A stretch of 64,000 nucleotides of DNA from Paludibacteraceae bacterium (GCA_024399965.1 JAKSNJ010000004.1:26436-90435), one strand, 5' to 3'; numbered from the stretch's first letter, positions 1 to 8,896 are shown. The notes: a model not told the origin generated them from the sequence alone. Program-made: numbers and translations.

Positions 1-2
1 TG

Positions 3-1070
3 TTCGCAGAATACGAGTTCTTAAACATCTATTCCACAAACGATGCATATCATAACAATTATCCTTTGGTATTTGAGCAAAACAATTGGAAACCCTATTC
101 CACAAATTCCACGTTAGCAGTAGGAGCATCGTCTGCACTTAACAATCTTTTGATTGGTGCTAAGTTCACCGTTCAATTTGAAGTGCCCGGCAAGACTCCG
201 CGTCAAGTTCCACCCCAACCGTCTTACTTAGATTTGAAGGTAGAGAACGAAGCCAACGGCGAAAAACTGCCGGCAACATTGGAGATTGTTAACACCAAGA
301 CCGGAAAGGTTGTCCTCAAGCCGATGCAGATGAAGAACGGTCAGAAAGCACAGAAATTGGCAAAAGGTAACTACGAGATTCGTCTCGCCATGCAAGATTT
401 CTACCCTGCCACAGCCACTTTCACTATTCCTTCCGATGGTTATCTCTTGGATACGACTCTGCAACTCCGTCACAGACCTATATTTAATGTGCGCGTGCGC
501 AATGCTGAAACAGGTATGCCTCTGCCGGCTAAAGTACAAGTTCTCCGTCAGGGAACTGCCAACGAACTCATGGCACTCAATACCGACACGGCCAACGGTG
601 CTGCCAGCACAATGTTGCAAGACACCATTCTCTATGCCCTGCATATTGATATGGTGGGATACGAGCCATACGATGGCGTTGTGACTAACATAGGCGATAA
701 CATGTTGGTTGATATGATTCCTATCAAGAAAGGTGAAGTCTTCATCCTCAAGAATATGTTCTTTGCTACCAACAAGACCAAGATTCTGCCTATGAGTGAA
801 CCTACTTTGGCTGAACTATTTGGCTTCTTGGATCGCAATCCTGAGGTTCGTATCAAGATTATGGGTCACACCGATAGCGTTGGTAAAGACCAAGCCAACC
901 AAATCCTGTCTGAGGGTCGTGCTAATGCCGTCCGCCAAGAGTTGATTGAGCGCGGTATCGCTGCCGACCGTATCGAGGCAGAAGGTTATGGTGAGACACG
1001 TCCTATTGATACCAACGACACCGACGAAGGTCGTCAGAACAACCGCCGTGTAGAAGTCGAAATATTATAA
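3..1070 (+). CDS. OmpA-family outer membrane protein, 5' end missing
   Basis: The frame is open to the window edge, so the real start lies upstream; a TTG at 66 is only an internal codon. The first ~60 codons look like the last strands of an outer-membrane beta barrel (LAVGASSALNNLLIGAKF). Two beta-sandwich modules of the carboxypeptidase-regulatory/PEGA kind follow (around nt 225-480 and 480-700), then a C-terminal OmpA peptidoglycan-binding domain from about nt 735 with the typical GHTDSVG and QNNRRVEVEIL ends. Family knowledge places the last domain in the periplasm bound to peptidoglycan. It is followed after 8 bp by two secreted proteins, so it is probably co-transcribed with them. Barrel-linker-OmpA proteins occur in Bacteroidetes envelope and type IX secretion settings, but a direct T9SS role is inference. 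Confidence 0.85.
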   Translation, partial: FAEYEFLNIYSTNDAYHNNYPLVFEQNNWKPYSTNSTLAVGASSALNNLLIGAKFTVQFEVPGKTPRQVPPQPSYLDLKVENEANGEKLPATLEIVNTKTGKVVLKPMQMKNGQKAQKLAKGNYEIRLAMQDFYPATATFTIPSDGYLLDTTLQLRHRPIFNVRVRNAETGMPLPAKVQVLRQGTANELMALNTDTANGAASTMLQDTILYALHIDMVGYEPYDGVVTNIGDNMLVDMIPIKKGEVFILKNMFFATNKTKILPMSEPTLAELFGFLDRNPEVRIKIMGHTDSVGKDQANQILSEGRANAVRQELIERGIAADRIEAEGYGETRPIDTNDTDEGRQNNRRVEVEIL

Positions 1071-1078
1071 TTCCTTAT

Positions 1079-3754
1079 ATGAAAAAACGTCTATTATTAG
1101 CACTCACGATACTTGCTACCATGGCTTGCCAACAAGCCATGGCGCAAGCATCTACCGAGGGGCGGGACTTTTGGGTAAGTTCCACCATTGTCTGCTCACC
1201 GGATAAAGCGACTGCCACTCCTTATATTGCCGTATCTGCGAAAACGGCTTGTACGGTCAAGATTACCAACCCGCGTGGTAGCGTCAATATCACACAAAAC
1301 GTGACTGCAGGTTCATGGACCACCTTCACTCCCACTCTTGCGGAGTGGTATCCTATCAACATTAGCAATGCCGATGATGTCTCTTCTCTTGCAGATACTA
1401 AGAAAGACTACGGTTTGCACATTACCGCTACAGAAGATATTTCGGTCTATGTCATACTGAGTTCGAAGCACTCTATGGACGCCAGTAACATCCTGCCTAC
1501 CACGGCCTTACAATCGGAATATTACATGCAGGATTTCTTGCCGGCTTGTAAAGATGGGTTTAGCAATACCGTTTCTATGGCTACCATTCTGGCTTTGGAA
1601 GATAATACACAAGTGGATATTACACCGCGTGGCAACACGTATGGTAAAAACAACAACGGAACAACCTTTACCATTACGTTGAAACAAGGTGAAATCTACT
1701 ACCTGATGTCTTCTGCACAGCAGCAACTCACCGGAACACATATCAAGGCCAAGAATGGCAAGAAAATTGCTGTCTTCAATGGCGTTCCTTTGACCAACCT
1801 CCCAACTGGTATTGCGGCTCGTGACTGCCTGTTTGAACAAGCTATGCCCGTCGATTATTGGGGAAATCAGTTCGTTGTAACTCGTTCTTTGGAAAAAGAC
1901 GGTAACTATATTGGCATTACGGCTATCGAAGATGGTACTATTGTCTATATCAATGGTTATCAACATACTATCTTGGACGCAGGACAAACGTACTACCTCC
2001 TGTTGCAAGGACCTAACGACCCACGTTCAAGCAAACCGGGTACCAATCCTATTGACTTGAATGATGTCTTCACCATGGACGCTATTTACATTGAGACATC
2101 TTGTCCTTGTGCCGTCTATAGTTATGATACCGGTAACTCGTTTGCTGGAAAGGCAGGTACTGAAATCCTGAACGGAGCAGGTGACCCTTCTTCGGTGTGG
2201 ATTTCACCGTTGCAGCAGCGTATTGGCGAAATCACCTTTGGCGCGTGCTACACAAATCAAACACGTAAACACTCGCTGAACGTAGTTACTGCCACAGCTA
2301 CTTGTCAGGATACCAAATTATATGGACATGTCGGTACAGTACGCAACGACCTTTCTCCACGGTTAGTGTGGACCCCCGTACCGGGTAAAACAGACTACTC
2401 CTATGCTCGTCTGGTCATTGGAGATAATCAGGAACAGATGTCCGTTTATACGCTGGAAAACCGTATGGGATTTATTGCCCACATTTATGGTAACGGTGAG
2501 GACGAATCGTATGCTTATTCGTGCGGTTCATCGGCTGTTAAACGTGGTATCAACATTGAGGGATTCACCTTTACCGACGGACTGCGTGGAGAGGACCATT
2601 TCTGCATCAATACCCCTCTTGAGTTCGATGCACAGGTTGGTACGGACATTATTGACAAGGTCGATTGGGACTTTGGTGACGGTATTACCGAGTACAATAG
2701 CACCCCGCAGGTTACTCACCAATACGAGACCAAGGGTTGGTACGATGTTTCCGCCAATGTCTATGCCCACAAGGATTGTCCCGAAACCGTCTATCCTGCC
2801 GAATTGGTACGTTTCTCTTTCTATGTGGACAAGGCCGAGGTTATCAAGCACGAGACATCAAAATGTATTCCTTGGGATGACCCGCTTGCCACAGACACCA
2901 TCACGGATACGTTGCGGTATGACTGTGACTCCATCGTCATCACCAGCACTTTTGTACGGCGTATGTCCAAGCCCACCGAGGTCAATGAGCAGGGCAAAGA
3001 TTCCTTCTTGCTACACGGCACATGGATTTATGAATCAGGCGATTACACCTATACGTTCTCCAATAGTCAGAACTGCGACAGTGTTGTCACTTACCACGTC
3101 AAAATCGTACATTGCTTGGAGATTCAGGTGCCCACCGACGTCAATCCTGAGTGCGACGGGCAAACATCTATCATGATTCCGTTCTCCTATACCAAGGGCG
3201 AGATTGACCACGCTTCCTTCATCACCGTTGTAGATGGACGCGAACGCGCCTTCGAACTCACCGTTAGTTCCGACAATACCTATTTCTTGCTCGATGTCAG
3301 CGAGTTCGTGCCGGGCACGGTCATCGGTCGTATCGAAGCGTACGATGCCATCTGTGAACAGACGCTCACCTTCCCCATCACCGTCTTTGTGCGCCTGCCC
3401 AATTCTATCTTGCACCAGAAATACGACAACGTCGTCGGTGTCACCTTGGAGGCCATTGAGAAATACGGCATACAGGGCTACCAATGGTACTTGGACGGAC
3501 AACTGCAAGACAGCCAAACCACGTCCATCTATTATCAGGATTTGGGCTTTGCGCAAGGTCAATCCATGGAGGTAATGGTACTCCTGCCTAACGGCAAATG
3601 GATTCAGTCCTGCAAACTCAATCTTGTGGCACAGAGCGAGCAAAGCAACCCCTTCCGTTCCGATGAACAGGCTCAAAAAGTGATTCAGCGCGGAAATATC
3701 TATATCCAATTGGACGGACATCTATACAATACTTTAGGTGAACAAGTGAAATAA
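1079..3754 (+). CDS. Secreted IgGFc-binding-like protein with PKD domain (copy 1)
   Basis: 891 residues. A signal peptide (MKKRLLLALTILATMACQQAMA) is followed by a long N-terminal region beginning STEGRDFWV, the hallmark of the IgGFc_binding N-terminal family in Bacteroidetes surface proteins. A PKD-type domain (VDWDFGDG, about residue 528) follows, then a ~260-residue C-terminal region. The very end (GNIYIQLDGHLYNTLGEQVK) resembles the short C-terminal tail found on many secreted Bacteroidales proteins, with a nucleotide-level twin in the next gene. The ligand is unknown; the family name does not prove binding to antibody. The gene follows the OmpA-like gene by 8 bp and precedes its paralog by 4 bp, so an operon is likely. 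Residues 631 onward are encoded by DNA essentially identical to the paralog, a sign of recent duplication or gene conversion. Confidence 0.8.
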   Translation: MKKRLLLALTILATMACQQAMAQASTEGRDFWVSSTIVCSPDKATATPYIAVSAKTACTVKITNPRGSVNITQNVTAGSWTTFTPTLAEWYPINISNADDVSSLADTKKDYGLHITATEDISVYVILSSKHSMDASNILPTTALQSEYYMQDFLPACKDGFSNTVSMATILALEDNTQVDITPRGNTYGKNNNGTTFTITLKQGEIYYLMSSAQQQLTGTHIKAKNGKKIAVFNGVPLTNLPTGIAARDCLFEQAMPVDYWGNQFVVTRSLEKDGNYIGITAIEDGTIVYINGYQHTILDAGQTYYLLLQGPNDPRSSKPGTNPIDLNDVFTMDAIYIETSCPCAVYSYDTGNSFAGKAGTEILNGAGDPSSVWISPLQQRIGEITFGACYTNQTRKHSLNVVTATATCQDTKLYGHVGTVRNDLSPRLVWTPVPGKTDYSYARLVIGDNQEQMSVYTLENRMGFIAHIYGNGEDESYAYSCGSSAVKRGINIEGFTFTDGLRGEDHFCINTPLEFDAQVGTDIIDKVDWDFGDGITEYNSTPQVTHQYETKGWYDVSANVYAHKDCPETVYPAELVRFSFYVDKAEVIKHETSKCIPWDDPLATDTITDTLRYDCDSIVITSTFVRRMSKPTEVNEQGKDSFLLHGTWIYESGDYTYTFSNSQNCDSVVTYHVKIVHCLEIQVPTDVNPECDGQTSIMIPFSYTKGEIDHASFITVVDGRERAFELTVSSDNTYFLLDVSEFVPGTVIGRIEAYDAICEQTLTFPITVFVRLPNSILHQKYDNVVGVTLEAIEKYGIQGYQWYLDGQLQDSQTTSIYYQDLGFAQGQSMEVMVLLPNGKWIQSCKLNLVAQSEQSNPFRSDEQAQKVIQRGNIYIQLDGHLYNTLGEQVK
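2971..3672 (+). repeat. ~700-bp direct repeat, copy 1
   Basis: This stretch encodes the C-terminal region of the first PKD protein and recurs at 5654-6355 (offset 2683 bp). Translations of both strands and several frames are the same in the two copies. The first difference seen is T at 3673 against A at 6356, after which silent changes accumulate to the stop codon. Upstream of 2971 the genes are clearly diverged. Confidence 0.9.
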
Positions 3755-3758
3755 ATAT

Positions 3759-6437
3759 ATGCGATTCAAAAAGCTTTGGTTAGTTGCACTATTGAGTGCG
3801 CAAATTGGATTAATCTTGGCCCAAACGCCTTCTACGCAAGGCAAAGATTTCTGGGTAACTTTCCTCCGAACGGCAGACGACACGCCCGAAGAGTTGCGCT
3901 TGACGTTCTCTGCAACGCAAGCTACGACAGTCACGGTAAGCAACCCTACGGCCAATTTTGTCATGCAAATTAACTTGGCAGCAGGGTCTGCACAGGAATT
4001 AAAGATACCCACTAACGTTTGGTCTGCCTGCTATAGTTCGTCAAATGAGACTCCCACCTACACGGCGCTGCATGTCACTTCTACGAACGATATATCTCTC
4101 TTTGCAGGTAACTACCGCGAAAAGTCTTTTGATGCCACCAACGTGCTGCCAACGGCGTCCCTCTTGGATGATTATCTCATTCAGGCGTACCATCCCTCTG
4201 ACCACGAGGGAAAGCCACAGGGCTCGCACTTTGCTATCGTGGCGGTAGAGGACAACACCGTTGTCGATTACTACCTCACAGCCACCACCTCTGGTGGCAA
4301 GACAGGGCACCAAACGGTCACCCTCAAAGAAGGACAGGTCTATTATGTGTGGACAGGTCTCAAAGACGGTGACAAGGCAGACCTGAGTGGTACGCGCGTA
4401 ACGGCACGTGACCACAAACCCATCGCCGTCTTCCAAGGTTGTCCGCATACCAACCTGCCCGACTCCGTCCGTGACCGTGACCACATCATTTCACAAGCTA
4501 TGCCTCTCGCTTATTGGGGCAACGAGTTCGCTATCACGGCTTCCAAGCACCACCGTCGTGACCGCGTAGCCGTCATGGCCATCAACGATGGCACGGAGGT
4601 TTATATCAATTCCAAGGACGGTGAACCCATGCTCGTACACACCTTTGATTTCTCCAAAGAGCCCAAGCAGTATTGGGAATTTGAGATAGGTGAGGCACTT
4701 GCTTATTGTGCCGATAAAGTGGGTGAGTCGCGTTATTCAGGCGAACTGCCTTTGCCGCTTGTCGTGGACTCATCGTGCTACCTCACCACTTCTTGTCCGG
4801 CCGGTGTCCATCTGTTTATGGTGTCCAACCGCTACGACAACGTCACCCCCAAGGTCAGTTCCGACACCTTGGTCAGCGACCCGGCCATGCTGTGGGTCAG
4901 TCCTATTGAGCAGGTCATCACGGACATCACTTTCTCCACCTACCACACCTCATTGGCTAAGTTGCACTATGTCAACATCATCACTTCGGCGGCCAACGTG
5001 CCCTCTATGCAACTGACTACCAACAACATGCCGGTCACCAACATTGCTTCTTATTTCCACCCTATCATGGGTAATCCGGATTATTGTTTCGCACGTATCC
5101 AACTCGAAGACCAAATCCTCACCACTGCTTGCAACTACCATCTGAGTGGCGATATGGGCTTCCTCGCACACGTGTACGGCTATGGTGAACGTGAGTCTTA
5201 TGCCTACTCCTGCGGTTCATCTACGGTCAGCCGCAGCATTATGCTCAACGGCACACCTATCAGCATTGACAGCGTGGCTGCCAACCATTTCTGCGCAGGG
5301 GACACCATTGAAATCAAACTCAATATCGGGCACAACACCTACCAAAAAGTGACCTACGACTACGGCGACGGTACTTCGGATATCCTTGCTTCCAATGTTG
5401 CCAAACACGTGTACGAGACACGCGGCTGGTACGATATGATGGTCACCGCCACCTATATTAACACGTGTACGCGCATGGAGAATAGTGAGCACTTGCGTGT
5501 TTCCTTCTATGTCGCCAAGCCCGACACTATCTTCCGTGACTCCTCTTATTGCGAACCGTACGATTATACGGGCGAACTCATTTCGTCGGATACCGTTACT
5601 TACGATTGCGACTCTGTTACCGTCTTTACCATTCACCATCGTTTGGCATCTGTGCCCACCGAGGTCAATGAGCAGGGCAAAGATTCCTTCTTGCTACACG
5701 GCACATGGATTTATGAATCAGGCGATTACACCTATACGTTCTCCAATAGTCAGAACTGCGACAGTGTTGTCACTTACCACGTCAAAATCGTACATTGCTT
5801 GGAGATTCAGGTGCCCACCGACGTCAATCCTGAGTGCGACGGGCAAACATCTATCATGATTCCGTTCTCCTATACCAAGGGCGAGATTGACCACGCTTCC
5901 TTCATCACCGTTGTAGATGGACGCGAACGCGCCTTCGAACTCACCGTTAGTTCCGACAATACCTATTTCTTGCTCGATGTCAGCGAGTTCGTGCCGGGCA
6001 CGGTCATCGGTCGTATCGAAGCGTACGATGCCATCTGTGAACAGACGCTCACCTTCCCCATCACCGTCTTTGTGCGCCTGCCCAATTCTATCTTGCACCA
6101 GAAATACGACAACGTCGTCGGTGTCACCTTGGAGGCCATTGAGAAATACGGCATACAGGGCTACCAATGGTACTTGGACGGACAACTGCAAGACAGCCAA
6201 ACCACGTCCATCTATTATCAGGATTTGGGCTTTGCGCAAGGTCAATCCATGGAGGTAATGGTACTCCTGCCTAACGGCAAATGGATTCAGTCCTGCAAAC
6301 TCAATCTTGTGGCACAGAGCGAGCAAAGCAACCCCTTCCGTTCCGATGAACAGGCACAAAAAGTGATTCAGCGCGGAAATATCTATATCCAGTTGGACGG
6401 ACATTTGTACAACACCTTAGGTGAGCAAGTGGATTAA
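3759..6437 (+). CDS. Secreted IgGFc-binding-like protein with PKD domain (copy 2)
   Basis: 892 residues, a paralog of the preceding gene with the same architecture: signal peptide (MRFKKLWLVALLSAQIGLILA), TPSTQGKDFWVTF start of the IgGFc_binding-like region, a PKD-type motif (YDYGDG, about residue 532), then the shared C-terminal region from residue 632 and the tail YNTLGEQVD. The N-terminal two-thirds are clearly diverged from copy 1, including an extra segment near VGESRYSGELPLPLVVD, while the C-terminal third is nearly identical at DNA level. This suggests paralogs with distinct binding regions and a homogenised C-terminal module. The next gene starts inside its last 17 bases. Exported surface location is inferred from the signal peptide and tail; no enzymatic motif was seen. 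Confidence 0.8.
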   Translation: MRFKKLWLVALLSAQIGLILAQTPSTQGKDFWVTFLRTADDTPEELRLTFSATQATTVTVSNPTANFVMQINLAAGSAQELKIPTNVWSACYSSSNETPTYTALHVTSTNDISLFAGNYREKSFDATNVLPTASLLDDYLIQAYHPSDHEGKPQGSHFAIVAVEDNTVVDYYLTATTSGGKTGHQTVTLKEGQVYYVWTGLKDGDKADLSGTRVTARDHKPIAVFQGCPHTNLPDSVRDRDHIISQAMPLAYWGNEFAITASKHHRRDRVAVMAINDGTEVYINSKDGEPMLVHTFDFSKEPKQYWEFEIGEALAYCADKVGESRYSGELPLPLVVDSSCYLTTSCPAGVHLFMVSNRYDNVTPKVSSDTLVSDPAMLWVSPIEQVITDITFSTYHTSLAKLHYVNIITSAANVPSMQLTTNNMPVTNIASYFHPIMGNPDYCFARIQLEDQILTTACNYHLSGDMGFLAHVYGYGERESYAYSCGSSTVSRSIMLNGTPISIDSVAANHFCAGDTIEIKLNIGHNTYQKVTYDYGDGTSDILASNVAKHVYETRGWYDMMVTATYINTCTRMENSEHLRVSFYVAKPDTIFRDSSYCEPYDYTGELISSDTVTYDCDSVTVFTIHHRLASVPTEVNEQGKDSFLLHGTWIYESGDYTYTFSNSQNCDSVVTYHVKIVHCLEIQVPTDVNPECDGQTSIMIPFSYTKGEIDHASFITVVDGRERAFELTVSSDNTYFLLDVSEFVPGTVIGRIEAYDAICEQTLTFPITVFVRLPNSILHQKYDNVVGVTLEAIEKYGIQGYQWYLDGQLQDSQTTSIYYQDLGFAQGQSMEVMVLLPNGKWIQSCKLNLVAQSEQSNPFRSDEQAQKVIQRGNIYIQLDGHLYNTLGEQVD
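5654..6355 (+). repeat. ~700-bp direct repeat, copy 2
   Basis: Second copy of the repeat at 2971-3672. It codes in frame for residues 632 onward of the second PKD protein. Identity begins abruptly at a GCCCACCGAG sequence and ends near a GGCACAAAAAG sequence (GGCTCAAAAAG in copy 1). Confidence 0.9.
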
Positions 6438-7245
6438 CCATAGTAAAACTTTTCTAATTCTGGGTCTGATGTTCTGCATCGGACTCGGAATTTGTATAGC
6501 CCTCTGCAACAAAATAGACATGCACCTGTGGCTCAACGGCACGCACACCGCTGCAGGCGATTTTTTCTTCCGTTATTACACCGTAGTCGGCGAATGGGTA
6601 CCATACGTCATTGTTGCCTTTTTGCTGTTCTACAAGGCCGGCTGGGCTTCGTTCTTGCTGGCAGATGTCGCCCTTAGCGGACTGATTGGGCAGGGATTGA
6701 AGCACCTCTTTGATACCGACCGCCCGCTTACCTACTTTGCCAACCATGCGCCGGACATTCAACTCCAACTCGTCGAGGGGGTGCGTATGAGTCGTTTTTA
6801 CTCCTTCCCCAGCGGTCACACCATCACCTTTTTTGCCCTCTTCCTGACCTTAACCGTTTTGCTCTGCGAGATTTTGCCATGCAACAAACTGCTCCGCAAA
6901 ATTAAGTCCCTTTCAAACACGGGTTTTTCCCGACGGCGAACCGACGGCGAACCGACGGCAAACCGACAGTCGACCGACAGTCGACCGACAGTCGACCGAC
7001 AGTCGAAGCATACGTTAAGCATCGGTTATATAATCCTTATTAACCTCTTTTGCTTCCTTTTGGCGGTCTTAGGTGCCTACTCGCGCATCTACCTCAATCA
7101 GCATTTTGCCGAAGACATATTCGGTGGAGCGATTATCGGCATACTTACCACCGTCGCCCTGTTATTGGCCGTGCCCAAGTTGGAGCACACTGCTTTCTGG
7201 AATTGGAACATTCACAAATGCCACAGGAATGACGCCAACCGTTGA
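6421..7245 (+). CDS. PAP2-family membrane phosphatase with repeat insertion
   Basis: 274 residues from a GTG start overlapping the previous gene by 17 bp. All three PAP2 signatures are present: KHLFDTDRP (94-102), PSGH (130-133) and SRIYLNQHFAED (221-232), giving the catalytic histidines, arginines and aspartate. Several hydrophobic segments indicate an integral membrane protein. PAP2 enzymes remove phosphate from lipid phosphates such as undecaprenyl pyrophosphate, phosphatidate or lipid A; the substrate here is not known. Residues about 167-195 (TGFSRRRTDGEP and following) are an arginine/threonine-rich insertion encoded by an 11-bp tandem repeat, in the loop between the PSGH helix and the last two membrane segments, so the catalytic core should survive. 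The 3' end overlaps the next gene. Confidence 0.85.
   Translation: MSKWINHSKTFLILGLMFCIGLGICIALCNKIDMHLWLNGTHTAAGDFFFRYYTVVGEWVPYVIVAFLLFYKAGWASFLLADVALSGLIGQGLKHLFDTDRPLTYFANHAPDIQLQLVEGVRMSRFYSFPSGHTITFFALFLTLTVLLCEILPCNKLLRKIKSLSNTGFSRRRTDGEPTANRQSTDSRPTVDRQSKHTLSIGYIILINLFCFLLAVLGAYSRIYLNQHFAEDIFGGAIIGILTTVALLLAVPKLEHTAFWNWNIHKCHRNDANR
6919..7015 (+). repeat. In-gene 11-bp tandem element, copy 1 (7 units)
   Basis: Left flank ACGGGTTTTT (6919-6928), then seven 11-bp units at 6930-7006: CCGACGGCGAA twice, CCGACGGCAAA once, CCGACAGTCGA four times; right flank AGCATACGT (7007-7015). The same flanks and unit order occur at 56504-56589 in an unrelated gene. The units contain no stop triplet in any frame on either strand. 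Confidence 0.92.
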
Positions 7246-7894
7246 ATATCTGGAGCAGAAGTTCGATTACTACAATCAACTATGTTTTGAGGGGCAGTTA
7301 ATCAGACCGCCCTTTCGTTTGACACGTAATGTCAAGACGCTCGGAGCAACGCGCTTTCACACGCGGTACCATTTGTTTAAGGGACGGCAGTATTACGACC
7401 TCAGCATCGAAATCACCACGCGCTACGATTTTCCCGAAGATAAATTGATTGAGATTTTGGTGCATGAGATGATTCATTACTACATCTTGTCCCATAATTG
7501 GACCGACAACACGGCACACGGCCAACTCTTCACGGCCAAGATGAAGGAACTCAATAGCCGCTTTGGACTGCACATTACCAAGCAATACCGGCCGGACGAC
7601 AACGAACTGATTCACCGGACAGGCAAATGGCGCACCATCTGTATTCTCGAGTTTACGGACGGCAAACGAGGGGTGATGATTCCTCCGCAGAAGTACCTGT
7701 CACGGGCTGGAAAGATGGTAGAGCAGATGGAGCAAGATGACCGACTGCACATTGCAGCAGTTCGGTGGTACACCACCAATCGGGAAATCTTCCGCAAGTT
7801 CACGCCTTGCCGTACGCGGCTGCATTGGGCACTGGTGGACCCTACCCGACTGAACGACTACCTCACCGACGCCAAACCAATACAAATACCATAA
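7229..7894 (+). CDS. SprT-like domain protein
   Basis: 221 residues from ATG 7229, which overlaps the PAP2 gene by 17 bp; a longer frame exists upstream but lies inside PAP2 and has no family similarity. The SprT-like zinc-binding motif HEMIHYY is present with a downstream HGQLF, matching the metalloprotease-like fold of SprT/Spartan proteins. The first ~90 residues (YLEQKFDYYNQLCFEGQL, then TLGATRF) match the usual N-terminus of Bacteroidetes SprT-domain proteins. The C-terminal half contains no zinc-ribbon cysteine set that I can see. Function in bacteria is poorly defined; a cytoplasmic metallopeptidase-like role is inference. The tight overlap suggests translational coupling. Confidence 0.8.
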   Translation: MTPTVEYLEQKFDYYNQLCFEGQLIRPPFRLTRNVKTLGATRFHTRYHLFKGRQYYDLSIEITTRYDFPEDKLIEILVHEMIHYYILSHNWTDNTAHGQLFTAKMKELNSRFGLHITKQYRPDDNELIHRTGKWRTICILEFTDGKRGVMIPPQKYLSRAGKMVEQMEQDDRLHIAAVRWYTTNREIFRKFTPCRTRLHWALVDPTRLNDYLTDAKPIQIP

Positions 7895-7939
7895 ACGAGC
7901 ATAACCATCAAAAAACTACTACCTTATATTGCCATTGTC

Positions 7940-8812
7940 TTGTCGATGATTATCTGGTCGGCATCGGGCATTGCCGTCAAGAGCGCGCTGTCTTCATTTA
8001 GTCCGCTAACGCTCATTGTCGTCCGTTTTGCCTTGTCCGTGCTGTTCATGTTCATCATCGGAATGGTAGCTCGGCGCAGCACCTTGTTCTGCTTGCAGAA
8101 GGCAGATAGACAAGACTTACCTCTTTTCTTCCTTGCAGGGCTGTTTCAGCCGTTCCTTTACTACTTGGCAGAGACTTACACCTATGATTTGATTTCCACG
8201 CCCACTATTGCAGAAACGCTGCTGTCTGTGGCACCTGTACTGGCACCATTGTTCGGGTGGTTGTTCCTTCGCGAACAGGTCACTCCGCGTATGCTCATAG
8301 GTATCTTGGTTTCCACTGTCGGCGTAGCTATTTTGGTGTTGGTCGGCACGGAGACGTTTGCCATCGGTAACCCGTGGGGAATATTGTTGGCGATTGTGGC
8401 AGTTATGTTTGCGCTGAGCGCCAATGTAATGTTGCGTCGCATTCCGGAGAAGTATAATCCACTGACCATTATTTTCTATACACAAATTGTCTCTTTTGTG
8501 CTTTTTTGCGGCCTGTGGACATTTACGGATATGCGGTCAGAAACAGTACATGCTATTGCGCAAGGAATTGTGACGGAGTGGCAGTCGCTGGCATATTTGG
8601 CGGTTATGTCCTCGGCGGTTGCCTTTATGTTGTATTGTTACGGAGTCCGTATTGTGGGAGTTGTGAAAGCCAACGTATTTAATAATATCCGTCCAGTTTT
8701 CACGGCATTGATTATGTTGTTGGGCTTTTCCGAGCAATTACCTTGGACCAAGTGGCTGGGCATCACCATCATCATTTCCGGCTTATTCCTCTGCCACAAA
8801 AACACCGACTGA
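7940..8812 (+). CDS. EamA/DMT-family transporter
   Basis: About 290 residues with roughly ten hydrophobic helices and the two-fold EamA repeat (FSPLTLIVVRFALSVLFMF in the first half, SALSANVMLRRI and SSAVAFMLYCYGVRIVG in the second). These drug/metabolite transporters move small solutes across the inner membrane; the substrate is not predictable. The start is uncertain. TTG 7940 or ATG 7946 would cut into the first helix, while the same frame is open back to 7907, where the codons read ATC AAA AAA CTA CTA CCT TAT, a typical N-terminus (KKLLPYIAIVLS) apart from the missing ATG. Either a rare ATC start is used or the ATG has mutated. The gene ends the left-hand gene run. Confidence 0.8.
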   Translation: MSMIIWSASGIAVKSALSSFSPLTLIVVRFALSVLFMFIIGMVARRSTLFCLQKADRQDLPLFFLAGLFQPFLYYLAETYTYDLISTPTIAETLLSVAPVLAPLFGWLFLREQVTPRMLIGILVSTVGVAILVLVGTETFAIGNPWGILLAIVAVMFALSANVMLRRIPEKYNPLTIIFYTQIVSFVLFCGLWTFTDMRSETVHAIAQGIVTEWQSLAYLAVMSSAVAFMLYCYGVRIVGVVKANVFNNIRPVFTALIMLLGFSEQLPWTKWLGITIIISGLFLCHKNTD

Positions 8813-8858
8813 AACACCACAAAAATTATCAACAAAACACCGCAAAAACTATCAATAA

Positions 8859-8890
8859 TTTGCATATATCATTTATTTTTAGTACCTTTG
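8859..8890 (+). promoter_or_regulatory. Bacteroidetes-type promoter for the fusion gene
   Basis: TTTG at 8859-8862, a 20-nt spacer, then TACCTTTG at 8883-8890. This matches the Bacteroidetes primary sigma consensus TTTG/TAnnTTTG. It drives transcription rightward into the 1953-residue fusion gene, with a leader of about 85 nt. Confidence 0.75.
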
Positions 8891-8896
8891 CAGCAG

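Noticed and set aside
6930-7006. CRISPR array
   Set aside because: Units are 11 bp, directly adjacent and without spacers, and they are inside a coding gene. No cas genes are present in the window.
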